A DNA stretch of 64,000 bases from Isochrysis galbana (GCA_018136815.1 CM030944.1:2767834-2831833); one strand, 5' to 3'; positions 1 to 11,977 are shown, counted from the stretch's first letter. Numbers and translations: made by a program. The notes: generated from the sequence alone by a model not told the origin.

Positions 1-3000
1 GGCGACCGGCTGGCTGAGGAGCTTGACGGTCTCGATTGGCCAGAGGGCACCATGGCGATGCAGCGCGCGTGGATCGGCCGCTCCGAGGGTGCTGAGATCG
101 ACTTCGCCGTCGAGTCAAAGGCGAGCCCGGGGCCGGTGCGCGTCTTCACCACGCGCGCTGACACCCTGATGGGCGCAACGTACGTCGTCATCGCCCCCGA
201 GCACCCGCTCGCCAAAGAGCTCGCAAAGGACGACGAGGACGTGGCTAAGTATATCGCCGAGACGTCGAGCAAGTCAGACCTTGACCGCACGATGGCGAAG
301 ACGAAGACCGGCGTCCCGACGACTGCGATGGTCACGCACCCGCTGAGTGGGGAGGCGCTCCCGTTGTGGGTCGCTGACTATGTGATTGGCTCGTACGGCA
401 CAGGTGCAGTCATGGCCGTGCCAGCGCATGACGAACGTGACTTCGCCTTCGCGCAGACGCATGGACTGCCAATCAAACAGGTGCGGCATCGACATGCGAG
501 GCGCATCGCTGTGGTGTGACGTGCGTCGGGCTCTATGTCGGTGGCAGGGGTGTGCACCGCGCCTGAATATTGTTTGGTGGGCGAATGACGTCAGGAGCGA
601 AGGAGAGGAGCTAGATCTGCATGCCACGGGCGTCTGGGACGGTGGCATCCAAGTGTTGGTGCTCGAGGGCGGCCATCTCGGGCCGTCAACGCAAAAGCGC
701 GCGCCGGGATTTGAGGCCCCCACGTGTCTACATGATCATGATGGCGTTGGGGCAGCGGGGCCACCTTGCTGAATACGATTGCACCCGCTCATCGCGGGTA
801 CTTTGACGCACTCTGGATCGTGATTGGCCCATACTCATTGCGCTTACTTCGCCGCCACGCCTGCAGGTAGTTGCCAAGAAGACGAAAAAGGGTGGTGCTG
901 GCAAGGCGGCGGCTGCTAAGGCTACGGAGGCATCGGCAGCCGCGACGCTATCTGAGGCCTTCACCGATTACGGGCTTGTAATCAACTCCGGCGAGGAGCT
1001 GGATGGCCTTGAGACCGAGGAGGCAAAAGCCAAGATGGTGGAGATGCTTGTGGCCAAGGGAAAGGGAGAGGCTAAGGCGCGTCCAACGCGGCTCCACGTT
1101 GCTAGCAAGATGGCGTCCGGCATGCACCATAGGACGAAGGCGACCCCTCACCACCTCATCCTCCGCTCTTGTAGGTGACCTACAAACTCCGCGATTGGGT
1201 CTTCTCGCGTCAGCGCTACTGGGGCGAACCCATCCCGATATACTTCCCCGTGAAAACCGATGGTGACCCACGCAAGGGTGCCGACTTCGTCATCGACTAT
1301 TCCAAGCCACACGCGGTCCCGGAGGAGGAGCTTCCAGTTATTCTACCCCAAGTGCGCCCGTGCAACCCAAGTGTGATGATGGCCGAGGGAGAACGCCAGT
1401 GCGGCTCGAGTGGGTCTGTGCCGGTCCAGGCTGCAGTGGAATAATAGAACGATCGTTGCCGTGCCTAATTGCCTACAGATGGAGAATTTCCAACCAGGCG
1501 ATGATCCCCAGGGTTGTCTCGCTCGGGCCCTTGACTGGAGGTTCTTCCAGAAGGACGGAAAGTGGTATGCTCGCGAGACGAACACGATGCCGCAGTGGGC
1601 GGGCTCGTGCTGGTACTATTTGCGGTTCGCCGATCCGGCCAACGACAAGGAGGCGTGGTCGGCCGAGGCGGAAAAGGCGTGGCTTCCGGTGGACTTGTAC
1701 GTGGGTGGGGCGGAACACGCTGTCCTTCACCTGCTGTACGCGAGGTTCTGGCACAAGGTGAGTGTACTTATGTAGAGGACTTTGAATGGATTGAATGAGT
1801 CCGACTCGAAGTGGCCACTCTGCCCACATCACGCAGTGCAGGCGATCTTGCGACCAAAAAAACGGAAAGCGATGTATTCCGTTAAGCGTATGAAAACGAT
1901 CGTTTTTTTTCGCAGGTCTTGCATTCGCTCGGCCTCGTCTCCACCAAGGAGCCCTTCCAAAAGCTGGTCCATCAAGGAATGATCCTCGGTGAGGATGGAG
2001 AGAAGATGTCGAAGTCGCGCGGCAACGTTGTCAATCCCGGTGAGTGCGGCACGCGAGCTATTGTAGCTCGAGGTTTCGAAAATTCGACTAGAGGCGTGGT
2101 GGCGCATAGCAGAACGCCCGCGCTTACAGCCAGCCCTCTTCTCGGAAACCGCCTCTTGATGGCCTCATGCCGATTCCCCATCATCTCCCCGCCTTCTCGG
2201 AAACCGTCTCTTGATGGCCTTGTGCCGATTTCCCATGATCTCCCCGCCTCGTAGACGACATTGTAACCGCCTATGGGGCTGATGCGATGCGGCTATACGA
2301 GATGTTCATGGGTCCTCTCGAGGTGACAACCTACCCCTCCACCCCCCTTCACTTGCTTGTGTGGCGTTTCCCAAGCATCTCATTCTCCTTTCCTCCTTGG
2401 TGCAGGCTGTGAAGCCGTGGCAAACCGAGCAGATCTCAGGAGTTGTCCGATTCCAGAATCGTGTGCACGCCCTCGCTGGTCGCGCCGAGACTGACGCGCC
2501 CATGGGAGAGGAGACGGAGCGGCTTATGCATCAAACCATCAAGAAGGTGCATGCCTCATCTGCGCCGCCCGTTTGCGGCCTCCCTTCCTTGGCTGGGGGC
2601 GGCTTCCTTGGCTGGGGGCGCGCCTCAGTCTGCAAAGACGGGCCGTGCATATCATCACAGAGTAAAGCGAGCTTATAAGACGTGCTCACAGGTTTCCTTC
2701 CTACACGTCATGCCGTCAGGTCACCCAGGACATCGATGCCCTCTCCTTCAACACGGCTATCTCACAGCTTATGGTCTTTTCGAACCACTTAGCCACCCTT
2801 GATGAGGTTCCGACTCAGCCGGTGAGATGCAAGGCCGCCTTTGAGCCTCACCATTGCTAGTGCCGGAATGCCTCGACACGACGCGAATGTCATAGACCTT
2901 GTTCATGTAATCCACCCACTTCACCTTTTCAGACGGAAGCTCTAGTTCTCTTGCTTTCTCCTCTTGCACCCCACTTGGGTGAAGAGGCGTGGCAAATGCT

Positions 3001-3437
3001 CGGACATTCAGAGTCGCTCGCCTATGAGCCGTGGCCGAAGTGGGATGAGGCCAAGTGCATTGAGACTGAGGTGGTGATGGCAGTACAGGTTCGTATCCTG
3101 GGGCGATCCACCAGAATGGACGAGGCTCTAGAAGTATACTCTCAGCGTTCGTCACACGGCCCTCAACGATGACCGACGTACAGCTATAGAGAACGCGTCA
3201 TATCCTTTGGCCCTCCCACCCGTTTTGCCTCTCTAAGCCATTCGCATGTCCTCCCTCATATACCCGCAGGTCAACGGCAAAGTTCGCTCGGAATTGAAGC
3301 TCGCTAAGGATGCAAGTGAAGCGGACGCTCGCGCAGCAGCTGAGGCGGATGAGAAGGTGAAGAAGTTCATCGACGGCAAAGACGTCAAAAAGTTTATCTA
3401 CGTGCCAGGACGCATCATCAATTTTGTAGCAAAGTAA
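1..3437 (+). CDS. Leucyl-tRNA synthetase, bacterial/organellar type (5' end outside window)
   Basis: Charges tRNA-Leu with leucine. The bacterial-type sequence suggests a plastid or mitochondrial enzyme encoded in the nucleus. The frame is open from base 1, so the start lies upstream. Exons inferred from splice sites and family sequence: 1-480, 867-1076, 1175-1351, 1479-1757, 1916-2039, 2255-2322, 2406-2546, 2720-2821, 2933-3088, 3270-3437 (634 residues in window). Visible landmarks in order: [12 protein letters not shown]; the end of the CP1 editing domain with [10 protein letters not shown] and its conserved Asp; the [17 protein letters not shown] return to the Rossmann core; [11 protein letters not shown]; the class I KMSKS motif (exon 5); the helical anticodon-binding domain; and the C-terminal VNGKVR...[12 protein letters not shown] module ending at TAA 3435-3437. 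Nine introns, one apparently GC-AG. Exon ends are phase-consistent (1905 bases, divisible by three). The identity is very secure; the compartment is inferred. Confidence 0.95.
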
Positions 3438-3804
3438 AGGTAATTTTACATTTCTTGGGGTTGAGCTGGATCTAGCCCTACGCACACGAGAGTCGACGAG
3501 GCGTCACCCATGACGCACTTGACATTGTCTTGCGCAGACGCTTGCGCCGTCCTCCAGTGCCTTGCCGAGGCTCTATTACTAAATCTCCGGTGCCTTGCCG
3601 AGGCTCTATTACTAAATCGCACCTTCCCCCGCGCGATGCGTGACACATATTTGCAATTGCATGTGAGCGAGTGTTTGTAAAAAAAAACTTAACAAACTAA
3701 CCGCTACCGATGCTAGCGCACGGCGTGGAGCAGAGTACTTGTGCCTTGTGCTACTCCTATCTACTCTCGCAACCCTACCACATCCCATTTCCCCTTCCGC
3801 AGTT
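3438..3804. other. Intergenic spacer with a short tandem duplication
   Basis: A roughly 34-base unit (GTGCCTTGCCGAGGCTCTAT...) occurs twice in tandem at about 3556-3620. An A9 tract lies near 3680. I see no coding signal. This is probably the shared 3' flank of the two convergent genes on either side. Confidence 0.5.
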
Positions 3805-4053
3805 TCATTCATACGGAATCCTAGGGGAGGAAAGGTCGCGCGCGCTGCTTCGACCTGGGGTGTGGGAAAGGGGAGTAGGAGTGGATGATTCTTGATTCTT
3901 ACCGCCCAGGCGCGGCCCGCTGGCTCTTGCGCCCACCTGGTCGGGCGGGTCGTCTTGACGCGGTCGCTTCGGCGAAAGGGGGGTGTCCATGAATGCTTCG
4001 TCCATCGCGGCGAGGGCGGCGGCGGCGAGTGCGGGAGGCGGCGCGCGCTCCAT
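3805..4053 (-). CDS. Small hypothetical protein
   Basis: A short minus-strand frame starts at ATG 4053 and ends at TGA 3805-3807. It begins MERAPPPALAAAALAAMDEA and carries a basic, proline-directed stretch (PLSPKRPRQDD) that could be a nuclear or phosphorylation motif. A canonical donor (GTAAGA, 3902) and an acceptor (CCCCAG, ending 3855) define a possible 48-base intron that is itself a multiple of three. The product is therefore 66 residues if spliced or 82 if not. The gene lies tail to tail with the leucyl-tRNA synthetase gene. I recognise no family. The short length and lack of homology clues keep confidence low. Confidence 0.35.
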   Translation of the reverse strand: MERAPPPALAAAALAAMDEAFMDTPLSPKRPRQDDPPDQVGARASGPRLGGKNQESSTPTPLSHTPGRSSARDLSSPRIPYE

Positions 4054-4117
4054 GACCCTATCGTTTTAACGATAGTTTTTGCTTAGGGGGTTCTAGTCTG
4101 CCTATGCCTATGTGCTG

Positions 4118-4206
4118 GCCTCCCAGCCAAAAATATGGGCCTCACAGAGTCCCACAGCCGATATTCAAGCACTCAAAATCCCGTTTTTAGGCATATACGA
4201 GGTTAA
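4118..4206. repeat. Dispersed repeat F, copy 1
   Basis: The stretch around CCAGCCAAAAATAT...GCACTCAAAATCCCGTTTTTAGGC matches 40520-40616, which has CCAGCCAAAAATATC...GCACCCAAAAATATCACGTTTTTACGC. The order and spacing of the blocks are the same. The rest of the 4054-4613 spacer shows no gene. It is AT-richer than its surroundings. Confidence 0.5.
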
Positions 4207-4613
4207 GCATTAAGAGGGCTAATTTATAATTTTAATTTTTTCAATTTCAAACTGCAAGCTGCAAGCTGAGCTCGCTGAAGGATCAAGAGCTGCATCGCGT
4301 GAGAGCCGATGCTGCCGATGACGCCAGCTTCTGCGCTCGCACGTTGGGCCTTTACGTAAGAAGAAGGGTTCCTATCCGTGAAAAGGCTGCAGGGTGGAGG
4401 GTGGGCGAGGAAGTGGGTCACCAAGGGTAAAATAGTAAGTAGTAATAGGAGTGTTCACAGGGAACACACAGCATGAGAGTACAATATCCCGATCAGAAAA
4501 GGACAAAGAAAAAGGCAGAGAAAATCAGATGGGGCGGGCATGCGGAGGAGGGGGGGAGGCGAGCACTCAAGGGATTCAAACCGCTCCCGCGTGTCCCGCA
4601 GCAGGCTTTGCCG

Positions 4614-5675
4614 ATGGGTTGGCTGGTGGTGCTCGCGGTGGTCGGCGCGGATCGTGTGCTCAGCGGGTGCAACAGAACCACTGGGACACATACGACTCTC
4701 TTCACCGTGGAAGAGTGCATGAACCGCTCTCTGGCTGGGCTGTGCGGCAGTGCAGTCGTGGCGACTGCATGCGCCACAGAGTGTGGTTTGTGTGGCAACT
4801 CGTCGTCTATGGTGGAGGGCTCTTCATCGTTTGTTCAGCCGGTATTGGCATCAGCGCCAGCCTCGCCGCCTTCTTTGACTGTGCCCGTTCCTTCCCCAGG
4901 GCTCGCCTCCAGACCACCAGCTCCCAGCATACCTCCGCCGACATCGCCTCCAACATCCACGTGCTTTGAGATCATGCCAGGGCTGCGATGTATCGAGTCA
5001 TGGATAGTATACCTGGCTTCTGGGGTCATTGGGACTATATTGGTCATTGCGTTTGTCCTGATCGTGGTTGTAAAGTCTCGCGAATATTGCATTGCTCCGC
5101 GCAGGCATTCTCGGGAGAGTCGAGCAAGTTGGAGGAGGGATGTCTCACGCCATTCTGGCGACGGGCCCCTTGGTGCTGCTCTTGCGCGCTTTGCCGCACG
5201 CAGACGAGCTGATTCCATAAGCGTATCAGAAACACCGCCTTTCCGCAACGGTAAGGTCACTATGACTCCTGTGGACGAAGCCTCGAGTGCCGGCCTTCCA
5301 CAGGGCTGGGTAGAACTTCAGACGGTTGATGGTTCCAAATATTATTACAATCAGCTCTCAAAACAGACGTCACGGTGTAAACCGCGGGTTGAGATTACGC
5401 CAAAATCCAGAGGACGAACTCCAACTAGCGGAGTTGTGACCAGATCTCCTGCTCCCGACTCGCGTCCAAATCCACGACTACCTGCAACGCCAGCATCCCC
5501 TCCAACTTATAACACCGATAGCGTCCGTTCCTTGGCTCCGGATTGGGAAGAGCATTTTGACGAGGATGGCGCGCCATACTACTTTCATCCTGCATCGGGT
5601 GTTTCCGCATGGAGCCGTCCGGTCAATTCTTATCGCTTCTCGAACACATCTCAGCTCATTTGCGACCAAGTCTAA
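4614..5675 (+). CDS. Single-pass membrane protein: ShK-type Cys domain outside, two WW domains inside
   Basis: Probably a cell-surface or endomembrane adaptor of 353 residues. I chose ATG 4614 because MGWLVVLAVVGADRVLSGC makes a signal peptide there; an upstream in-frame ATG at 4473 would bury it. Residues about 19-61 have six cysteines spaced C-x15-C-x8-C-x8-C-x3-C-x2-C, the ShK-type (PF01549) pattern, here a structural ectodomain and not evidence of a toxin. A Ser/Pro-rich stem follows, then one membrane helix (about 131-153, IVYLASGVIGTILVIAFVL), then a basic tail. WW domain 1 (about 227-258, LPQGWVELQ..GSKYYYN) has Cys in place of the second signature Trp (TSRCKP). WW domain 2 (about 307-338, DWEEHFDEDGAPYYFHP..SAWSRP) is complete and should bind proline-rich ligands. 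Single exon. The architecture is read from sequence; partners and role are unknown. Confidence 0.75.
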   Translation: MGWLVVLAVVGADRVLSGCNRTTGTHTTLFTVEECMNRSLAGLCGSAVVATACATECGLCGNSSSMVEGSSSFVQPVLASAPASPPSLTVPVPSPGLASRPPAPSIPPPTSPPTSTCFEIMPGLRCIESWIVYLASGVIGTILVIAFVLIVVVKSREYCIAPRRHSRESRASWRRDVSRHSGDGPLGAALARFAARRRADSISVSETPPFRNGKVTMTPVDEASSAGLPQGWVELQTVDGSKYYYNQLSKQTSRCKPRVEITPKSRGRTPTSGVVTRSPAPDSRPNPRLPATPASPPTYNTDSVRSLAPDWEEHFDEDGAPYYFHPASGVSAWSRPVNSYRFSNTSQLICDQV

Positions 5676-6325
5676 TGTGATAGGATGCTTATCAGCTAGT
5701 TTTGCAAACCCTTGCCGTCTTGAATTTCACTGCAATGATAGATATGTAGTACCTCGACTCCTTTTTCGCTCAACTGCCTGACACTGATCGCTGTCGCATA
5801 TAAGAATTTTCACGGCAACTTTTTTGCAGCTTTCGGTGTCGGCTGCCGTGGCATGGGCTGCGCCCAATATCAATATATACTACGCACCGAATGTTTGACC
5901 TTAGCGACCGCAAGCAAACATGACCAAAGCCCATGCGTCCTATGTTCGACGTTAGATGGTTTTGCCGCTGGATTCTCCTGCCAGTGGCGTGTTTGCTATT
6001 TCTCGAACTCTAAAACTCTAAAACATGTCCTCGCGTTCATTCTGATGTTTGATAATGATAAAGCTATGTTTGATGTTTGACCGCCCTACAGCTACACTGG
6101 ACGAGCCATACGCCAACCGCGCACACCCCATCGCGAGGTAGTGTCTCCGTTGCCGATGAGGGCTACGGTCCCACACCACTAGGGTTCAACCAGCACAACA
6201 ACAAAACCCTGATTCACGCGACGAGGTGCGAGGTGCGGTGTCCCTCGTGGACAGAAAACAAAACTCACGACTCGAGAGTATTTGTAATCTGCCACTGGGG
6301 CTCGAGAGCGCTCTCGTCCGGCCGG
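5676..6325. other. Intergenic spacer, includes dispersed repeat G copy
   Basis: There is no convincing gene. Bases 6103-6216 (CCAACCGCGCACACCCCATC...) match 36726-36830, including the shared CTCCGTTG.CGATGA.GGCTACGG block. The repeat lies just upstream of the beta-galactosidase start, so it is part of that gene's promoter region or 5' leader. Confidence 0.5.
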
Positions 6326-9300
6326 ATGGCAATGGCGGGAAAGCTGCTGTCCCTGCTGAGCACTGGCGCCCTCGAAGCGAGCTGGAACGACGGCTGGCTC
6401 TTCCGTCGAGGGCAGGGGCAATGGGTGAACGTTGAGACGCCCCACGACTGGGCGATCGACGAGCTGCCGCCGCGCGAGGAGGACAAGGCGACACCAGTGG
6501 TGGCAGTGCGGAACGGGTGAGGAGAACGGGGGTGGGGGTGGGGGGATTGGAGGGCGGGGGGATCGGGGGTGGAGGAAGGCGGAGCGATGAAGGGGAAGGG
6601 ACGGAGGGCGGAAGGGCGAGTGCAATGGTGGAGAGAGGGAGGGGCAAGGGGAGAGAGGGAGCGAGGGAATAAGAGAGTGGGAGTGCCAGGGAAAGTGAAT
6701 TGGAAGGTGCGTGTGAGCACGAGGGCTGAAAACGTTAAAGTGAAGCGATGTTCAGGAGAGCGATTGGATAGGTGGGCGGCAGAGATGGGGAGTTGCAGGG
6801 CGCGGACAGGCAAAGTCTCAGGCCAGGTCAACGGCAGAGTGGTGGAGGATGGGAGGTCCATGGAGAAATGGAATGCAAGAATGAATAGGGGGCCAGAATG
6901 AGCGGGTCTAGCGATGAGTTCAGAATGAACGCGAGGAGCATACGCGTGACGAGTGCACGGTGGGTATGTGGTGCAGTATGGACGTGTGAGTTGATGTCAA
7001 CGGACGACTTGATGCCTATGCCTCATGCGCAATCCAAATGCCTAGCCTTAGACTTGCCACATTTTCTTCGCTTTTAGGGTGTGGCGCTTCTGCCCAGGAG
7101 TCGGGAAGGAGGACTGGGCGGCTGCTGATTTCGACGACTCGTTGTGGGCCGAGGTAACGATTCCTTCAGACTGGCGCTCCTATGGCTTGACATCCATCAA
7201 CGCAACGGGATGGTTCAGGCGAGCTTTCAACATCTCAGGAGCTCAAAGGGCTGCAGCCGCCGAGGGTAGGTTGCACCTTGCTCTCGGCGATGTGGCCGTG
7301 GCAGATGTGACATTCATCAATGGCGTGAAGGTGAGCGGCACTATTGGCAAGAGCCCGTCATGGACTGGTGCCTTGAGCGGGTGTAATGTGAGTTCCGTTT
7401 CTTGGTGATCATTGCTGTGCATCGAAGAGATGCCAGCTTCATCATTCGCCACGATGGGCTCGATGCATGCTGGCACTCGTTCTGGGATGGTCTTGGCCAT
7501 GCCAGTCTGTGCACATGCGTAACATAAGGGCATGCCCGTTTTCAGGTTGGTGAGACCGGTCGACCTTCAATAGATGATTGCCGTTCGAGGCTAGCGTACC
7601 GCAGCTACGCCATCCCTGCATCAGTCTTAGATTCAGGTGTAAACTACGTTGCTGTTCGTGTATGGAGTCCAGGTGGCCAGAGTCCCGGAGGATTGCATGA
7701 CTGGCAAAGTAACGACGTGAGTGCGAACACACGGGCACTGAAAGTGTGCATGCGTGAAGTCTTCTTCCAACTCATTCGAACATCTAATAATATGAACATG
7801 CAAAGCCCCCTGATCGCCGCTGTGTCACTTCCTTCCGCAGAGACGAGAAGGTCCTTTCGATCCAGGAGCATCAGCTGGGCAGCGTTCATCGGGCTACACC
7901 CTGGGTGGCGTGGGATGGTACCGGAAAGATTTCGAGACGCCGGGGCCGGTGCGTAAAAACGAAAAAACGCCCTTGCCAACTTAAGTAGGGCATCTCTGAA
8001 CACTCTCGCTGACTGTGATTTCCAGGTTGCAATATTTCCGAGTTGATTATGAACCGCACCCCTCCGCTCGCTGTTTTGGTTAGGTGTTGACCGACTCGAT
8101 GCGTGCGCATCTCATCATAGAGGGTTGTTATCAAAATTGCTCCTTGACTCTTAATGAGGCTCGTCTTGCTTTGCACCCATACGGCTATACGACCTTCTCG
8201 GTTGACATTACCGATCACTTGAAGAAGCCGGTCAGGCGGAGGAGCAACGCAGCCAATCCTTCTAAATTCCTAGAAGGAGGCCTCGCAACTCCAGCCTGGT
8301 TAAGGAATTCCCGTGATGAAGTGAACCGACTTGAAATCCGCGTCGAATCCCGCGGCGACAATTCCCGTTGGTATTCAGGTGCAGGCCTGTATCGTCCCGT
8401 CTCTCTTTCTCTCCACCCGTCGCTGTACGTTCCCGTCATCGGCGGTGTCCACATCACCACCCCACGAATCGACCTGCACCCTGAGACCGGCGGGACGCAA
8501 GCCTCCACCACAGGTGAGGTGCATCGACCTATATGGTCTAGCAATATCTTTTTGTGCGTAGTTGATTTGCACAGCACTTGCAAATCACGCTATGGCCAAA
8601 CTTTTTGCTGCCACCGTAGTTCACGTATCGATAAAGGTTCGAAATGACGGACGCGAAGATATCGCTACGGGCGCCAAGGCTGTCGTCACCATCTCTCACC
8701 TTACCAAGGCGGTTCATACAGGATATTCATCTGAAGAATTCCTGCGAGGTTGCCTTGCGACTAGTCGGAGCCTCTCTACTTTTGCGACTGCAGACAATCG
8801 AGGTCCACCCACTGGTGTTTTGGCGCGCGTTACAAGCACATTGCCGTTCATGCCATCACGTAGCAGCACATGGATATTGTTCGAGGTGAATCTAAGGTAT
8901 GTAGCCGTGCGTGACCCTTAGTAATCAAACCCCCTTGTCGGATCGGTTTCTTGAATCGCGCATCAGCTTGCGAAAGCGCCCGGCTGACGCCACGTGCACG
9001 TTGCTTTCGTCTAATAGCAATGTTGTAACGTGGTCGCCTACCACACCTGAGCTGTACACGGCAACTGTCGAAGTGTCTTTGCCCACAAAGGACGATTCCT
9101 TTGTTTCGGAGAAGCTCGGAGCGTCTTGCGCTCTCCACGGGATGGATGTGCCAAATGCCCATCTGATAGACCGCGAAAATGGAGCTGCGACATTGAATAG
9201 CGGGGTCTTTGTCAACTCTTGTGTAGATGTGACGCTTACAAATTTCGGTGTGCGGACGATCGCCGCGACCCCGACCGCGGGACTAAGTGTCAACGGTCAG

Positions 9301-11617
9301 CCTCTGAAACTTCGTGGCGGATGCGTGCACCATGACCACGGAGCCTTGGGTGCAAAGTGAGTCGCGCGTCTACAGAGAAGGCCCCCGTAGTTGAAGCACG
9401 AAATCAACACTTAATGGCTTGTGCGGGCGAAGTTGCACCACCAATGGGCCAAGGAGTAGAGTAGACTGAGTTACAGAGCCCCGCATGTGCTCCGGACTCA
9501 GATCCATTCCTGCTGCCGAATTCCGCCGAGTGAGATTGCTCAAGCGCAGCGGCTTCAACGCAGTACGCACATCTCATAATCCACCTTCCCGGGCGTTCGT
9601 ACGCGCGTGCGACGTGCTCGGCATGATAGTCATGGAGGAGATTTTTGACTGTTGGGACGTGCAGAAAAAACCCTTTGATTATCACCGCTATTTTGCTGAA
9701 TGGTGGCAACGCGACACTGAGTCCATGGTGCTTCGAGACCGGAATTCTCCCTCCGTGTTTTTTTGGAGCATTGGGAATGAGATTCCAGACCGGTACACCG
9801 GGCGTGGCGCTAATCTCTCCCATCAGATTGCATCGTACATCAGATATTTGGACGCTGGATGCGACGCTATGGAAGTTGATGGCAGCGTTCGAAAAGATGT
9901 GGACTCCGCCGGGTGCTGCCGCCCTATGGGAGATGGCATGCGACCACTGGATGCTTCCCAACTTCCTAGGACGTGTCAGAAGCATGGAGCATCAACATCC
10001 CGCCTCGTGACATCGGCATTCCCCGGCCCAAGGGCCGACGTTGCAACGGACACATTCCTGGCGCCACTCGACGTAGCAGGGTACAATTACGCGCCTACTG
10101 CATTTCAGCGAGATCATCTCAGGATTCCACAGGTGGGTGGTACGGCTCGGCCACTCAAAAGCTCTGCAGGATAGTCCTCTTAGATACATCTTTGATGTCC
10201 TTGCATTGATGTCCCTGCATGCCTTGCTTGCAGCGCCTTTTCTTTGCAACCGAGACTTTTCCACAGTTAGCTGCTCGCAATCACGAGATAGCACTCTCAC
10301 AGCCATCACTTCTTGGAACCTTTGTATGGACTGCTATCGATTACATCGGTGAAGCCTCCATCGGATACTCGGGCCACGAAAGCACAGACCTCTTGGCGTG
10401 TGCAGAGTATTGCTCTGCCCCATGGCCGTATCACTTGGCGGCCACCGGCGACATCGATATTATTGGAGACCTAAGGCCTCAGGTGCGGGTGTCCGGCGCT
10501 TCTTGTTGTGCGCTGTGTGCATGATGTGATTTTCCTGCTTCTTTCGACAAGTCACGGCTGGCGATGATTACAAATACATCGACATCGCCTCGAGGCTCCC
10601 TTGTAGTCAGCTTCTCACACATCGTCTGCTTGGCAAAACGTCTTCTACAATCTCACACCCTTCATTTATACTCCCCGTAGGCCTTGTTTCGCCACGTACT
10701 ATGGGATGTTTCGCAACTTGAGATCGCCGTTGATCCTTTCGAAAATGAAGTCATCGCATCGTGGGGATGGCCGGACGAGCGTCAGGTAAAGACGAGCCTT
10801 TGGGGATCGCTGCGCAACCACAAAGCGTGTCACTGAAAGTGTAAAGATTGAACGATGATCGCGCGATTGCAGCAAGCGCTGCGAAAGTCCCCACCGCAGA
10901 GTGATCTCACCGTTCGTCGCAACATTTGATACCATGATTTCGTAGAATTGGAACTGGTTCAATCGGAAGAAGCCACTCAAAGTGCGAGTGTACACGAAGC
11001 TCCCGTGCGTGACATTGCAGCTAAACAATCGCAGCGTGACTCAAGATTGTCAGCCAGTAGGGAGAGATCAAAAGTACACGGCTACATTCAGCGTTAATTT
11101 CGAACCTGGATCGCTTGTGGCGCTTGGCCATGCAGCGGACATGGGTGTCGTTGCAACAGCTGTCCTTATCACTCATGACCAACCTACTAGACTGCTTCTG
11201 AAAGCTGATTGTGTAGAAATTCGCGCTTCGCGCGACGAACTCATCTATGTTGCCGTCGAGGTCGTGGACGACGCGGGGCGGCTTGTCGCGTGCTACGACG
11301 ACCCACCGCCCTTGCATTCTAGAGAGGATGTTTCGCTCCTCATGTCGTACCCTTGCAAACCACCCACCGTCTTCTTCTCGGTCGAAGGGCCAGGCACGCT
11401 TGAAGCAGTGGGATCTGCTGACCCTTGGGACACAGCGTCCTTCAATGCACGCCAACGTAAGATGTACCGCGGCCGTGCCCTGGCTATACTTCGGCCTGGT
11501 GCGGTGGGTGTGCCTGCGATACCAGGAGTTCTCAGGCTGAATGCGAGCGCAGAAGGACTCATTAGCGCTAGCATGATCGTGCGCATCGTCGACCATCCAA
11601 ATCCTAGTCCCATCTAG
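6326..11617 (+). CDS. Glycoside hydrolase family 2, beta-galactosidase-like
   Basis: Predicted to hydrolyse beta-galactosides or related beta-glycosides. Exons: 6326-6516, 7078-7387, 7546-7716, 7841-7948, 8084-8513, 8620-8896, 8967-9356, 9502-10132, 10234-10482, 10681-10785, 10946-11617 (3534 bases, 1177 residues, phases consistent). Domain order: N-terminal sugar-binding jelly roll (NDGWLFRRG, TPHDWAID, GYTLGGVGWYRKDF, RWYSGAGLYR); immunoglobulin-like domain (WSPTTPELYTATVEV); TIM barrel with GGCVHHDHGALGA, FNAVRTSHNPP, acid/base Glu in IGNEIPDR and nucleophile Glu in ATETFP, then TFVWTAIDYIGE; C-terminal beta domains (IASWGWPDERQ, VRVYTKLP). Both catalytic glutamates are present, so activity is likely. 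The first residues are mildly hydrophobic and may act as a signal. Two in-frame stretches (about 8232-8320 and 9850-10000) look like insertions or unrecognised introns. Confidence 0.9.
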
Positions 11618-11977
11618 GCCCATCGGTATTGTCGTCGCCCGTGGAGCGCCTAATTGAAACGACCATCTTTTGGAGCCAGGATGAAATTGATTGGATGCTG
11701 ATGGACGACCGTAGTGACAAGGGCAAGTACATCTACATCCCGTCCCAATACACACCCCAATCCTCTTCATCTCCGGCACGATCCATGGCAGGTTGTGAGC
11801 TACAGATTCAGTAGTGAAAAAGCTCAAGACTTACACTTATGTAGGGCGGTCACTCACTCTTTTTAACCACTATTTTCCGCCTCCCCTGGGTGTCCAAGGA
11901 TTCCGCAGGGTCCCCCCCTACCTGCCCCGGCAACCGTCTCCCCCCCCCACGAACCCCCTCCCGCCCCACGAAAGGCA
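11618..11977. other. Spacer with a GGGCGGTCACTCACT-type repeat end
   Basis: The 3' flank of the glycosidase gene. At 11845-11870, GTAGGGCGGTCACTCACTC is followed by a T-rich TTTTTAACC. This resembles sequences near 42239, 46902 and 46935 and may be one terminus of a transposon family. The rest is C-rich leader to the next open frame. Confidence 0.4.

Noticed and set aside
4668..4796. Toxin gene
   Set aside because: The six-cysteine pattern is ShK-like, but it is the ectodomain of a membrane protein with cytoplasmic WW domains, so a toxin role is not supported.
6265..6861. 198-codon minus-strand frame over the first glycosidase exon and intron
   Set aside because: Ser/Pro-rich antisense of a purine-rich intron; the plus-strand exon matches GH2.
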